Below are positions 1 to 7,614 of a stretch of 13,556 nucleotides of DNA, in pieces; within the stretch, counting starts at the first letter, position 1, and each line of letters starts with the position of its first letter. The position numbers were made by a program, and so were the translations under genes. The notes beneath the pieces were generated by a model. That model was not told the DNA's origin, did no database searches, and saw only the letters and a list, made by a program, of their open reading frames with translations. This DNA comes from Saprospiraceae bacterium (lineage in GTDB: Bacteria > Bacteroidota > Bacteroidia > Chitinophagales > Saprospiraceae): assembly GCA_013361075.1 (NCBI GenBank), contig JABWAJ010000095.1:1-13556 (forward strand), given 5' to 3'.

Positions 1-2579
1 TTCGTGGCAGAATTTCCCCGGCTCAAAACTGATCCAATCGGTTTAAAATCACCGGCTAAGCGATCAGCTGCCATTGCCACCCGTTCTACTTCAAACCGGT
101 TGTGATTGATTTCCGATGCCGTTGCCCACGTCAGCAAAGCATTCTCGCCGATTCTGGCGGCCCTTAGCGGTTCTGAAAAATCTACCCGAAGAGGCGCTAA
201 CTGCACATCGCCATAAAAAACTCCACGGCCCCAGGTAGACAGGTACACCCGCCCTTCCTGCTGCAAATCGCCTTCGAGGTTCGTAATCAACCCCAGCGGG
301 TAATTGATGAAGCCCGTAATGTCGGTAAACGTTGCCCCATTGTCCACGCTGTAATAAAGGCCCTCTGTCTGATTCAATACCCCATGTACAAAGAGGGTCG
401 CCTCCGAAGAAGCTTCCGTAGGCATGCCCAGTCCAAAATGGTAAACCGTGTCCATGCCCGATATGGTATCCCAGGTAACGCCGCCATCTACACTGTGCCA
501 GAGCCTGCGTTCGGATCCGGATGTATCCGTTTCCAGCGGGTTCTCGCTGTAAGGGGAAAACCACAGGTCACCTTCGCGATAAGGGTTGGCTTTTAACTGG
601 CCATTACTGGTCGCCGGCAAACACCCCTGGCACGCCTTTATCCACGAAGCGCCGCCATTGGTACTTGACCAGATCTGGCCGGTGAAAGCCGTATCCACGG
701 GCACTGCATAGTAATAAAACCGGCTGCCGTTCACCTTGTCGCTTTCCAAAAACTTACCAATTCTGGCTGTGCTGTTGAGGGTAAACGGAAAGTTCCCGGC
801 CTCAAACTTGATGCTGTCGCAAAGGGTCCAGGTCTGGCCTCCGTCGGTTGTATAGCGCGGATGGTTGATGACGGGCCCTGTGGTACAGCCACCCAGGAAG
901 GTTCGGAATTCAGGTACCCAAACCATATTGAGCGAATCCGTTGCAGAAAGTGCAATATTCCCACCCCAGGGGGCACCTTCGCAAGCGGCTGGCTCGTTCA
1001 AAAAACTGTTCCAGGTAAGGCCTGCGTCGTGCGACACCAGGCATTGCTGGTTGGTGGCCGGGCTGCCTGGGTCGCTGCCCACAATGGCAACAGTGGCTGG
1101 TCTTTTAAAACAATAAGAAAGACTGAGGCCGTTGCCTTCCCAATCCCGGATGATTTTTTCATCAGGCACGTTGTCGGTATTTGAATACCCGAATCCCAGC
1201 ATTTCTGCTGCTGTAGTAAAGAAAAAATTACCCGCCTGATTCGGAGGGGCAATCATCTGGTTTACCCGCATTTCTTCGAGGCCATGCATGTATCCTGCAG
1301 CCACTATGCTAACGGAGTCGGCAGTATAGTCGTCTATCCGGTACATGGCATGCCCGGTTGCCAGGAGAAGGCTACCGGAATCTAACGGATTGAAGGCAAT
1401 GCCACCCACCTCCTCATAGGGGTGGCTGAGTCCATAACCCCAGGCTGGTACCTGGATGGCGCTTGGGCTGTAGTCAGACAAACAGGTTTGAAAAACATCG
1501 GCTGGTTCATCGGAAATGAGTTTCCAGTCAGGAGCTCCGGCGCTGAAGTTTTCGGTGTAAAAAATCTTGCGCGGTGCCAGTCCCTTGGCTACAGCGGCCA
1601 CCACATCCGGGTTGTTGGGGTGCACCGCAACGGCATTATAGGGAAAGGTAGCATAAATGGGGCAGTCGGAAACATTCGGGAGCCCCGGCGTTTTATCGGT
1701 CCATGTTCCCACGGAGCAACTATCACCGGGTTCATATTGCCAAATGGCACCATCGGGAATATTTTCAGCAGCCTCGTAAGCAACGATCAATTTCCCATTG
1801 CTGAATACCGCCCGTACCGGCATGTAATAAGAGGTATCGGGTCCTCCCGAAAGGTAGCAGAACGACTGGCCGCCATCGCTGCTGCGCCAGACACCGCCGT
1901 CAATGACTCCAACGTAAATATTTTTGGAAACCAGTTGCTCCTTGATTTCCTCCAACTCTGACGGATCAAAAACAACAAAGCTCAGCCCGCCCTGCACCAG
2001 TAAACCACCATTGCCGCCAATTACCGGAAATGTATCTACCCGGGCCCAGGCAGCACCCTCGTCATTGCTGCGCCAAAGGCCATCTTTGCGGGAACCATAA
2101 TACATCAAATTGGCGTCATTCGGATCTATGGCAAGGCGTTCACCGACGTGCTTCCATTGGGAATTGCCCAGTACATCCAGGGTACTGCCCGGCCAACCGC
2201 CCATTTTGGCCCAGCTTCCGCCATTGTTTTCGCTTTTGATCAGGTAAGAAGGCAGGCCGTTTCCGGAAACGGCGAAAATAACCTGAGTGTCCTGCAAGGT
2301 GTTGTAATTCAGTGCAAAACTCTCTACATTCGCTATCCCTTTATTTCGCGTTAGGGTAATGCCATCGGTAAGGTTGCCCCAAAGTGCACCATACCATTTA
2401 AAAACTCCCCCGACATCTGTGCGTACATAGGTTTCTCCGCTGAAGGGATGAACCAGAAGGCCATCAACAAAGCCCATCCCTTGTGTATTGAAAGGCCGCC
2501 ATACGGCAGTTGGTTGCGCAGACAGCAGGTGCCCGAATAGGGCAACGCCTGCAACTGTTAGTAGCAGCGCTCTTTTCAT
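1..2579 (-). CDS. Secreted GH74-like beta-propeller glycosidase (xyloglucanase family), C-terminus beyond the left edge
   Basis: Open from an ATG at 2579 through the left edge with no stop in frame: 859 residues visible. Residues 1-22 form a signal peptide (MKRALLL...LSAQ). The body reads as a two-propeller GH74 enzyme: YVRTDVGGVFKW at 51-62 (the D55 position matches the family's catalytic base), VGERLAIDPND near 145-155, Asp-box turns such as SNDEGAAW (171-178) and SSDGGQSF (233-240), then SDKVNGSRFY, EGDLWFSP and YLSTWGRGVFYGD, which close GH74 propellers. From about residue 790 a linker and Fn3-like segment follow (LTWATASEINHNRFEVER), as in Bacteroidota T9SS cargo; the sorting domain would lie off the edge. 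GH74 enzymes cleave xyloglucan backbones outside the cell. The usual catalytic-acid region reads TTAAEMLGF, with Glu459 where Asp is expected. Family assignment is firm; substrate and T9SS export are inferred. Start: only Met giving the signal peptide. Confidence 0.85.
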   Translation of the reverse strand, partial: MKRALLLTVAGVALFGHLLSAQPTAVWRPFNTQGMGFVDGLLVHPFSGETYVRTDVGGVFKWYGALWGNLTDGITLTRNKGIANVESFALNYNTLQDTQVIFAVSGNGLPSYLIKSENNGGSWAKMGGWPGSTLDVLGNSQWKHVGERLAIDPNDANLMYYGSRKDGLWRSNDEGAAWARVDTFPVIGGNGGLLVQGGLSFVVFDPSELEEIKEQLVSKNIYVGVIDGGVWRSSDGGQSFCYLSGGPDTSYYMPVRAVFSNGKLIVAYEAAENIPDGAIWQYEPGDSCSVGTWTDKTPGLPNVSDCPIYATFPYNAVAVHPNNPDVVAAVAKGLAPRKIFYTENFSAGAPDWKLISDEPADVFQTCLSDYSPSAIQVPAWGYGLSHPYEEVGGIAFNPLDSGSLLLATGHAMYRIDDYTADSVSIVAAGYMHGLEEMRVNQMIAPPNQAGNFFFTTAAEMLGFGYSNTDNVPDEKIIRDWEGNGLSLSYCFKRPATVAIVGSDPGSPATNQQCLVSHDAGLTWNSFLNEPAACEGAPWGGNIALSATDSLNMVWVPEFRTFLGGCTTGPVINHPRYTTDGGQTWTLCDSIKFEAGNFPFTLNSTARIGKFLESDKVNGSRFYYYAVPVDTAFTGQIWSSTNGGASWIKACQGCLPATSNGQLKANPYREGDLWFSPYSENPLETDTSGSERRLWHSVDGGVTWDTISGMDTVYHFGLGMPTEASSEATLFVHGVLNQTEGLYYSVDNGATFTDITGFINYPLGLITNLEGDLQQEGRVYLSTWGRGVFYGDVQLAPLRVDFSEPLRAARIGENALLTWATASEINHNRFEVERVAMAADRLAGDFKPIGSVLSRGNSAT

Positions 2580-2705
2580 AAGCCGATTGTGTTGTAGTTA
2601 AGAAGCGTGTAAAATTTCAATCAATAGACATCAGACATTAGCTGTCAGACAAAATCTACTGCTGAAATAAAATATCTTTCTTAACGAACGCCGAACGAAT
2701 TGTCT

Positions 2706-2741
2706 TTTGTGACAGGCAAGAAAGTTTTCGGGTTATTTTTG
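2706..2741 (+). promoter_or_regulatory. Candidate Bacteroidota-type promoter of rpe-cysM
   Basis: TATTTTTG at 2734-2741 is a perfect match to the Bacteroidota -7 box TAnnTTTG. TTTG at 2706-2709 could be the -33 box, although the 24-base spacing is longer than usual. Transcription would start about 15-18 bases before the rpe ATG. The rest of the 184-base gap between the divergent genes (2580-2763) shows only a 7-base direct repeat, TCAGACA, at 2631 and 2645, and a poorly spaced TAGATTTTG on the minus strand as a possible box for the GH74-like gene. Confidence 0.45.
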
Positions 2742-2763
2742 CAGAAGAATAAAAAGCACCAAC

Positions 2764-3438
2764 ATGCGCCATCATTTCATTGCTCCTTCCCTGCTCGCGG
2801 CGGATTTTACAAAACTCCAAGCAGAAATTGACATCGTCAACGACAGCGAAGCAGACTGGCTCCATTTAGACGTAATGGATGGGCGTTTTGTGCCCAACAT
2901 TACATTCGGAATGTTCATAGTGGAAGCGATCAGGAAGATGTGTAAAAAACCGCTCGACGTTCACCTGATGATCGTGGAGCCGGATAAATATGTGGAGCGT
3001 TTCCGCGATGCCGGGGCTGATGTGATTTCAGTACACCTCGAAGCCTGCGATCATCTGCATCGCGTGGTGCATCAGATTAAAGCAACCGGTGCCAAAGCAG
3101 GGGTGGCTCTCAACCCGCATACCCCCGTTCATTTGCTGGAAGACCTCATTGAAGACATTGATCTGGTTTGCCTGATGTCTGTTAACCCTGGCTTTGGCGG
3201 GCAAAAATTTATTTACCAGACAATCCCAAAAATCAGAAAACTGAAGGAGTTGATCACCACGCGCAATACTGCTACCCTCATTGAAATTGATGGCGGAGTC
3301 GGCCTTCAGAACGCGGAAAGCCTGCTTCAGGCCGGGGCCGATGTGCTGGTGGCGGGCAGCAGCGTTTTTGGTGCCCCTGACCCCAATGCCGCCATCCGGC
3401 AAATGAAAGCAATCGGGAAACTGGAAATTTTGGTTTAA
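2764..3438 (+). CDS. rpe: Ribulose-phosphate 3-epimerase
   Basis: Interconverts D-ribulose 5-phosphate and D-xylulose 5-phosphate in the cytoplasmic pentose phosphate pathway. At 224 residues it is a normal-length (beta/alpha)8 barrel. The N-terminal APSLLAADF (7-15) is the family signature. The metal ligands and acid/base residues are visible: His34 and Asp36 in LHLDVMDG, His67 in DVHLM, and Asp176 in IEIDGGV. The flexible loop MSVNPGFGGQ (138-147) and the phosphate-binding VAGSSVFG near the C-terminus are intact. The start lies directly after a short A-rich leader and leaves the N-terminal strand complete. It is followed after nine bases by cysM, so the two are very probably co-transcribed; this pairing joins central carbon metabolism with cysteine synthesis but has no obvious biochemical reason. 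Confidence 0.97.
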   Translation: MRHHFIAPSLLAADFTKLQAEIDIVNDSEADWLHLDVMDGRFVPNITFGMFIVEAIRKMCKKPLDVHLMIVEPDKYVERFRDAGADVISVHLEACDHLHRVVHQIKATGAKAGVALNPHTPVHLLEDLIEDIDLVCLMSVNPGFGGQKFIYQTIPKIRKLKELITTRNTATLIEIDGGVGLQNAESLLQAGADVLVAGSSVFGAPDPNAAIRQMKAIGKLEILV

Positions 3439-3447
3439 ATAAAAAAT

Positions 3448-4332
3448 ATGGCATCTGTACTCGACTTTGTCGGCAATACGCCTTTGGTAGAAATCCGGCA
3501 TGTGATCCAAAAACCCGGCGTGACGGTGTACGCCAAATTGGAAGGCCACAACCCTGGCGGAAGTGTCAAGGACCGCGCCGCACTCGGCATGATCCGGGGT
3601 GCACTGGAACGCGGCGACATTGAACCGGGTACCCGGCTGGTAGAGGCAACGAGTGGCAATACAGGCATTGCTCTGGCGATGATTGCCCGGCTTTACGGAC
3701 TGGACATAACGCTGATTATGCCCGATAACTCAACGCTGGAACGGGTACAAACCATGCGCGCCTTTGGGGCGGAAGTAATCCTGACGCCTGCTGAGGCAGG
3801 GGGAATTGAACACTCCAGGGAGTTCGCCGACGCACTGGTGGCCAATGGGGGCTATTACATGCTCAACCAGTTTGCCAATCCCGACAACTGGGGCATGCAC
3901 TACCGAACTACGGGGCCTGAAATCTGGCGCGATACGGCAGGCGGAGTTACCCATTTCGTTTCCTCAATGGGAACTACCGGTACCATTATGGGCGTCTCGC
4001 GCTACCTGAAAGAACAAAATCCGAATGTGGAAATTGTAGGCGTACAGCCGGTGGAAGGCGACAATATTCCGGGCATCCGCCGATGGTCGCCTGAGTATCT
4101 GCCCAAAATATTTGAACCCATGAGGGTTGATCGCACCATTGAAGTATCCAGCGAAGGATCCACCCGAATGATGCTGCGCTTAGCCAAAGAAGACGCTATT
4201 TTCGGGGGCATGAGCAGCGGCGGATCGGTAGCAGCAGCAGCGAAATTGGTGGAAACACTCGATTCCGGAGTCGTCGTTTGCATCATTTGCGACCGGGGCG
4301 ACCGCTATTTGTCGTCGGGTATTTTTGGATAG
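3448..4332 (+). CDS. cysM: Cysteine synthase B (O-acetylserine sulfhydrylase, CysM type)
   Basis: A PLP enzyme that makes L-cysteine from O-acetyl-L-serine and sulfide (CysM enzymes can also take thiosulfate). It has 294 residues. GNTPLVEI (9-16) opens the fold, the PLP-binding lysine is Lys41 in NPGGSVKDRAA, the substrate loop is TSGNTG (68-73), and the phosphate-binding loop is the glycine/threonine-rich SSMGTTGTIMG near 172-182. CysM rather than CysK is supported by EGHNPGGSVKDRAALGMI, LNQFANPDNWGMHY, TGPEIW, PGIRRW and the C-terminal CDRGDRYLSSGIFG, all close to E. coli CysM as I recall it. It ends right after that motif, lacking the roughly ten extra residues of the E. coli protein. Its last 28 bases overlap the end of the convergent glycosyltransferase gene. 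Second gene of the rpe operon. Confidence 0.95.
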   Translation: MASVLDFVGNTPLVEIRHVIQKPGVTVYAKLEGHNPGGSVKDRAALGMIRGALERGDIEPGTRLVEATSGNTGIALAMIARLYGLDITLIMPDNSTLERVQTMRAFGAEVILTPAEAGGIEHSREFADALVANGGYYMLNQFANPDNWGMHYRTTGPEIWRDTAGGVTHFVSSMGTTGTIMGVSRYLKEQNPNVEIVGVQPVEGDNIPGIRRWSPEYLPKIFEPMRVDRTIEVSSEGSTRMMLRLAKEDAIFGGMSSGGSVAAAAKLVETLDSGVVVCIICDRGDRYLSSGIFG

Positions 4333-5966
4333 GACAGCTCCCCTATATCGTAAGTGCGCTTGCCATGCCGCACCAAAAATTCGCCAACCTTGTGGTAGGT
4401 CACACCTGGAGTTTCGCCGGGATTGATGATGTACAATGCGGTGCTGTCCGTCATTTCCTCAACGATTGGGATGATTTTTCCGCGGGTATTGGTCAGGTAA
4501 AAAGAAGTCGTCGGCTGCATGTCAATGTCTTTATAGACGTACATGGGGCGGTCGGGAAATAATTTTCCAGCTTCAATTGTCGTACTGCGGCAACGGGTGC
4601 CAAAATCGTCGGCGAGCCGGTCGGGTAGCACGAACCAGTTGAACCCGATTCTGAACACCAGCAATACCAGTACCATCAGCAAAAGCCGCCGGGCCGGAAA
4701 GCGGAACATTCCGTAGGTCAGTACCACTAGAGCCATTGCTATGGACAAAGTTTTGAGCGCCAGCCAGGGAATCCCCTGTGTGCGTTCGAGGAACAACGGC
4801 AAAAAGCTCAGGCCTGTAATCCCGACGCAAAAAGCCAGCAAAAAAATCTGTACCGTTTTGTAGGGCCAGCTGCGTTCTGCTTCTTGCAAAGGGTGGAGGT
4901 ATAAAAAAATCGAAAACAACAACGGATTCAGCATCAGCAAATAACGTGGATACACCTCCGGAGAAGTCCAGTAAATCAGGATATTGGATAAAAACGCCAC
5001 CGCATTGAACAGCATCAGCGGGTGCTCGCGCAGGCGGTGCACCAGGTCTTTGCGCAGACAGTACAGGATCATCAGTGACCACGGCAAAAAGTGGTACACC
5101 ATTTCAAATGGGAATGTAAAAAAGTGCAGCACGGTTTTCCACCAGCCGAACTGCACCACCGTGCGTTTGGACGATTCTGAAAACAAAGTGGTAAACACGT
5201 TTTCTAAAGAATTGTATTGGTGGTAAGTCAGGTAATAAGCCCCCAGAATGGCCACAAACAAAGCGCCTCCGACGAAATGCCAGACCGAAAATAAGCGCCG
5301 GAACTGCCCTTTCCATACAAACCATACCAGCAAAGTCGTGCCCTGAAAAACAACAGCGGGCAGGCCTTTCATCATGAATCCGGCGGCCGTGAGCAGGTAG
5401 GATAACAAAAACAGCCTGCGCCAGTTGCCACGTTCGAATTCATGGAAAATGACCATGAATAAGGTGAAGATAAGCCACGAAAATCCAATGTCAATCAACC
5501 CGAGTATGGAATCCCAGAACAAAATCCGGCCGCAGGTGACCAAAAAAAACGCATTGAGCAGGGCCGTACGGGCGTCGAAGTGTTTCCGGAAGAAATAATA
5601 AACGGTAGCGGCGTAACCCAGCAGGCAAACCAAAGTAGGCAAACGCGCCGTGAACTCACTAATCTGACCAAAAGCATTGAAAAAAAGCAACAAGAACCAG
5701 TTGTAAAGCGGCGGCTTGTTGTAGTAAAATTCGCCGTGCAGGGTGGGTGCAATATAATTACCCGATAATTTCATTTCCAGTGCAACCAATGACCGGATGG
5801 CCTCATCGTCAATGAAGGTCATCAGGCCAAGGTTGATGAGCAGGGCCGGAAACAGCAGGATGGCAGCGGCCAGGAAGAGCCACTTTTCAGGTAATTGCTT
5901 AAGGAACACGCAGGATTGTTTTTCAAAATGTCCTGCGAAGGTACTAATCCTGTATCTTCTCGCCAA
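4305..5966 (-). CDS. ArnT/PMT-type GT-C membrane glycosyltransferase
   Basis: A 553-residue polytopic membrane protein. It belongs to the family that moves a sugar from a polyprenyl-phosphate donor to lipid or protein on the outer face of the inner membrane. The first membrane segment (about 29-50) is followed by the acidic DDEAIRS at 53-59, where the catalytic Asp of the family sits, then ALEMKLSGNYIAPTLHG and NKPPLYNW (83-90), the counterpart of the family's EKPPL. TARLP (106-110), FWDSILGLIDIGF (150-162) and SPEVYPRYLLML (335-346) are further landmarks. About ten more hydrophobic segments follow; residues after about 445 form a soluble C-terminal domain. The ATG overlaps the end of upp by 23 bases; a GTG at 5909 (residue 20), just before the first membrane segment, is an alternative start without overlap. 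Donor and acceptor cannot be read from sequence; lipid A, S-layer or other glycoconjugate roles are all possible. Confidence 0.85.
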   Translation of the reverse strand: MARRYRISTFAGHFEKQSCVFLKQLPEKWLFLAAAILLFPALLINLGLMTFIDDEAIRSLVALEMKLSGNYIAPTLHGEFYYNKPPLYNWFLLLFFNAFGQISEFTARLPTLVCLLGYAATVYYFFRKHFDARTALLNAFFLVTCGRILFWDSILGLIDIGFSWLIFTLFMVIFHEFERGNWRRLFLLSYLLTAAGFMMKGLPAVVFQGTTLLVWFVWKGQFRRLFSVWHFVGGALFVAILGAYYLTYHQYNSLENVFTTLFSESSKRTVVQFGWWKTVLHFFTFPFEMVYHFLPWSLMILYCLRKDLVHRLREHPLMLFNAVAFLSNILIYWTSPEVYPRYLLMLNPLLFSIFLYLHPLQEAERSWPYKTVQIFLLAFCVGITGLSFLPLFLERTQGIPWLALKTLSIAMALVVLTYGMFRFPARRLLLMVLVLLVFRIGFNWFVLPDRLADDFGTRCRSTTIEAGKLFPDRPMYVYKDIDMQPTTSFYLTNTRGKIIPIVEEMTDSTALYIINPGETPGVTYHKVGEFLVRHGKRTYDIGELSYPKIPDDK

Positions 5967-6594
5967 AACTTAGATCGCCTGCATCACCCAGACCAGGCAC
6001 GATATAGGATTTGGCCGTCAGTTCTTCATCCAGAGCACCCATCCAAATGGAAGCTTTGGGGAAGAGCCGCTGCACGTGTTCTAATCCGTAGGCAGACGCA
6101 ATGGCCGTGACAAAATGAATGGCTGCTGGTTCGCCATATTCCTGCAACTCTTTGGCTGCTATAGAAATAGAAGCTCCAGTGGCCAGCATTGGATCGGATA
6201 GAATGAGCACGCTGCCTGCTAAGTTGGGGCAGGATACGTATTCTAATTTAATCTCGAAAGAGCCATCTTTGTGGTGTTTGCGATAAGCCGATACAAAAGC
6301 ATTGCCAGCGTCATCAAAATAATTGAGCAGGCCCTGGTGCAGAGGCAATCCTGCTCTTAGGATCGTGCCCAGCACTACTTGCTGGAGAGGCATTTGCACG
6401 GTGGTCATCCCCAGCGGAGTTTCCACTTTTACCGTGTGGTATTTCAGCGTTTTGCTGATTTCGTATGCGAGAATTTCGCCCAACCGTTCCAGATTGCGCC
6501 GGAAACGCATGCGGTCTTTCTGAATGTGTACATCCCGCAACTCCCCGATGAATCGGTGGCCGATGTTGTTGTGTTCGCTTAGGTTGAAAACCAT
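5944..6594 (-). CDS. upp: Uracil phosphoribosyltransferase
   Basis: Converts uracil and PRPP to UMP in pyrimidine salvage. It has 216 residues, normal for the family. ILRAGLPLHQG (78-88) is the conserved flexible-loop region. LSDPMLATGASI (132-143) is the PRPP-binding loop. YIVPGLGDAGD (197-207), followed by LSFGEK, is the uracil-binding C-terminal loop. The N-terminus (VFNLSEHNN, ELRD, FRRNLERLGEILAYE) and the moderately divergent PRPP loop resemble the Bacteroidota subgroup. It is the first gene of a minus-strand pair; its last 23 bases overlap the start assigned to the glycosyltransferase gene, which suggests co-transcription and possible translational coupling. It is divergent from fdhD across a 100-base gap in which I find no convincing promoter, only a partial TAGCTTTA box. 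Confidence 0.95.
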   Translation of the reverse strand: MVFNLSEHNNIGHRFIGELRDVHIQKDRMRFRRNLERLGEILAYEISKTLKYHTVKVETPLGMTTVQMPLQQVVLGTILRAGLPLHQGLLNYFDDAGNAFVSAYRKHHKDGSFEIKLEYVSCPNLAGSVLILSDPMLATGASISIAAKELQEYGEPAAIHFVTAIASAYGLEHVQRLFPKASIWMGALDEELTAKSYIVPGLGDAGDLSFGEKIQD

Positions 6595-6694
6595 GCTTGC
6601 TTAGTTTGTTCCCCTAAAGCTAACGATAATTTATGGAGGGCAGGGTATTATTGATAATCAATTTTGCCACTAACTTGCAACAAAAACAAAACCT

Positions 6695-7561
6695 ATGCCG
6701 TCCACCTATTCCGGCGATCCGATATCCCAAAGCACCGCACTGGTGCAAGTTGTTCGCGCCGATGCGTTTGGCACTTCCCGACAGGAAGATTGCCTTGCAG
6801 TAGAAGAGCCGCTGGAAATTTCCATTGCGTACGGACCGGCGTCTATGCGCCAAAGGCGCCGCATTGCGGTTACCATGCGCACGCCTGGCCACGATTTTGA
6901 CCTGGCAACGGGGTTCCTGTTTACGGAAGGGATCATCGGCCACGCGGGCGACGTCGTTGCCATTCGCTATGCCGGTGCCAGCGGACAGTCGGCTTATGCC
7001 AACGAATTGATTGTAGAATTAAAATCGGACATCTCCATAGATATGGATCGGTTGAGCCGTCATTTTTATACTGCGTCAAGCTGTGGTGTCTGCGGAAAAG
7101 CTTCGCTCGAATTGGTGCAAACAACGGCCTGCTATGCATTGCGCAGGGAGCACCCCAGCCTGCTGATCAGCCAACTCTTGCAAATGCCTGAAAAACTAAA
7201 CGCTGAACAATCTGTATTTGCTACCACCGGCGGCCTGCACGCGGCGGCGTTGTTCGACCCGGAAGGGCAACTGCTTGATGCAAAAGAAGACGTAGGCCGC
7301 CACAATGCCCTCGACAAACTGATTGGTGCAGCACTCAAAAAAGAAGCCCTGCCACTCAGCAATCACATCGTGATGGTGAGCGGCAGGGCCAGTTTTGAGT
7401 TGGTGCAAAAAGCGCTGATGGCCGGAATTCCCGTTTTAGCAGCAGTAGGCGCACCTTCCAGTTTAGCCGTTGATTTGGCAGCAGAGAGCGGCATGACGCT
7501 CATTGGCTTTTTGCGCGACGGACGGTGTAATGTATATACAGCACCGGAGCGGTTGAAATAG
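6695..7561 (+). CDS. fdhD: Formate dehydrogenase accessory sulfurtransferase FdhD
   Basis: FdhD carries sulfur from a cysteine desulfurase to the molybdenum cofactor of formate dehydrogenases, a step needed for their activity. At 288 residues it has the usual length. The paired cysteines of the sulfur-carrying loop are present at 130 and 133 in SSCGVCGK. Other landmarks are TPGHDFDLATGFLFTEGII (63-81), TTGGLHAAALF (177-187), EDVGRHNALDKLIG (198-211), SGRASFELVQKA (229-240), GAPSSLAVDLA (252-262) and GFLRDGRCNVYT (271-282). No formate dehydrogenase or cofactor biosynthesis gene is in the window, so its client enzyme must be encoded elsewhere. It stands alone, divergent from upp and convergent with the peptidase gene. 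Codon use and G+C match the neighbouring core genes. Confidence 0.95.
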   Translation: MPSTYSGDPISQSTALVQVVRADAFGTSRQEDCLAVEEPLEISIAYGPASMRQRRRIAVTMRTPGHDFDLATGFLFTEGIIGHAGDVVAIRYAGASGQSAYANELIVELKSDISIDMDRLSRHFYTASSCGVCGKASLELVQTTACYALRREHPSLLISQLLQMPEKLNAEQSVFATTGGLHAAALFDPEGQLLDAKEDVGRHNALDKLIGAALKKEALPLSNHIVMVSGRASFELVQKALMAGIPVLAAVGAPSSLAVDLAAESGMTLIGFLRDGRCNVYTAPERLK

Positions 7562-7569
7562 GGGTTCGG

Positions 7570-7607
7570 TTAGGTGTCGGATACCTCCTAAGGTGTCCAA
7601 CACCTAA
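7570..7607. terminator. Hairpin cluster between convergent genes, possible bidirectional terminator
   Basis: In the 53-base gap between the ends of fdhD and the peptidase gene, TTAGGTGT (7570-7577) and its exact complement ACACCTAA (7600-7607) form an inverted repeat. A second AGGTGT (7591-7596) can instead pair with ACACCT (7600-7605) across a three-base loop, giving a tight six-base-pair hairpin. The position suits a shared terminator, but neither side has a strong T tract, so function is uncertain. Confidence 0.4.
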
Positions 7608-7614
7608 AACTATC

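Noticed and set aside
91..564. 157-codon minus-strand frame inside the left-edge propeller
   Set aside because: Out of frame with the GH74-like protein, whose frame has clear family motifs and remains open through this stretch.
1422..1961. 179-codon open frame on the plus strand opposite the GH74-like gene
   Set aside because: It lies in exact codon register with the real minus-strand gene, so it is a mirror of its codon use; no domain is recognisable.
2631..2651. Direct repeat TCAGACA (2631 and 2645) upstream of the GH74-like gene, considered as a regulator site or CRISPR-like unit
   Set aside because: Only two 7-base copies with a 7-base gap; too short and too few to separate from chance.
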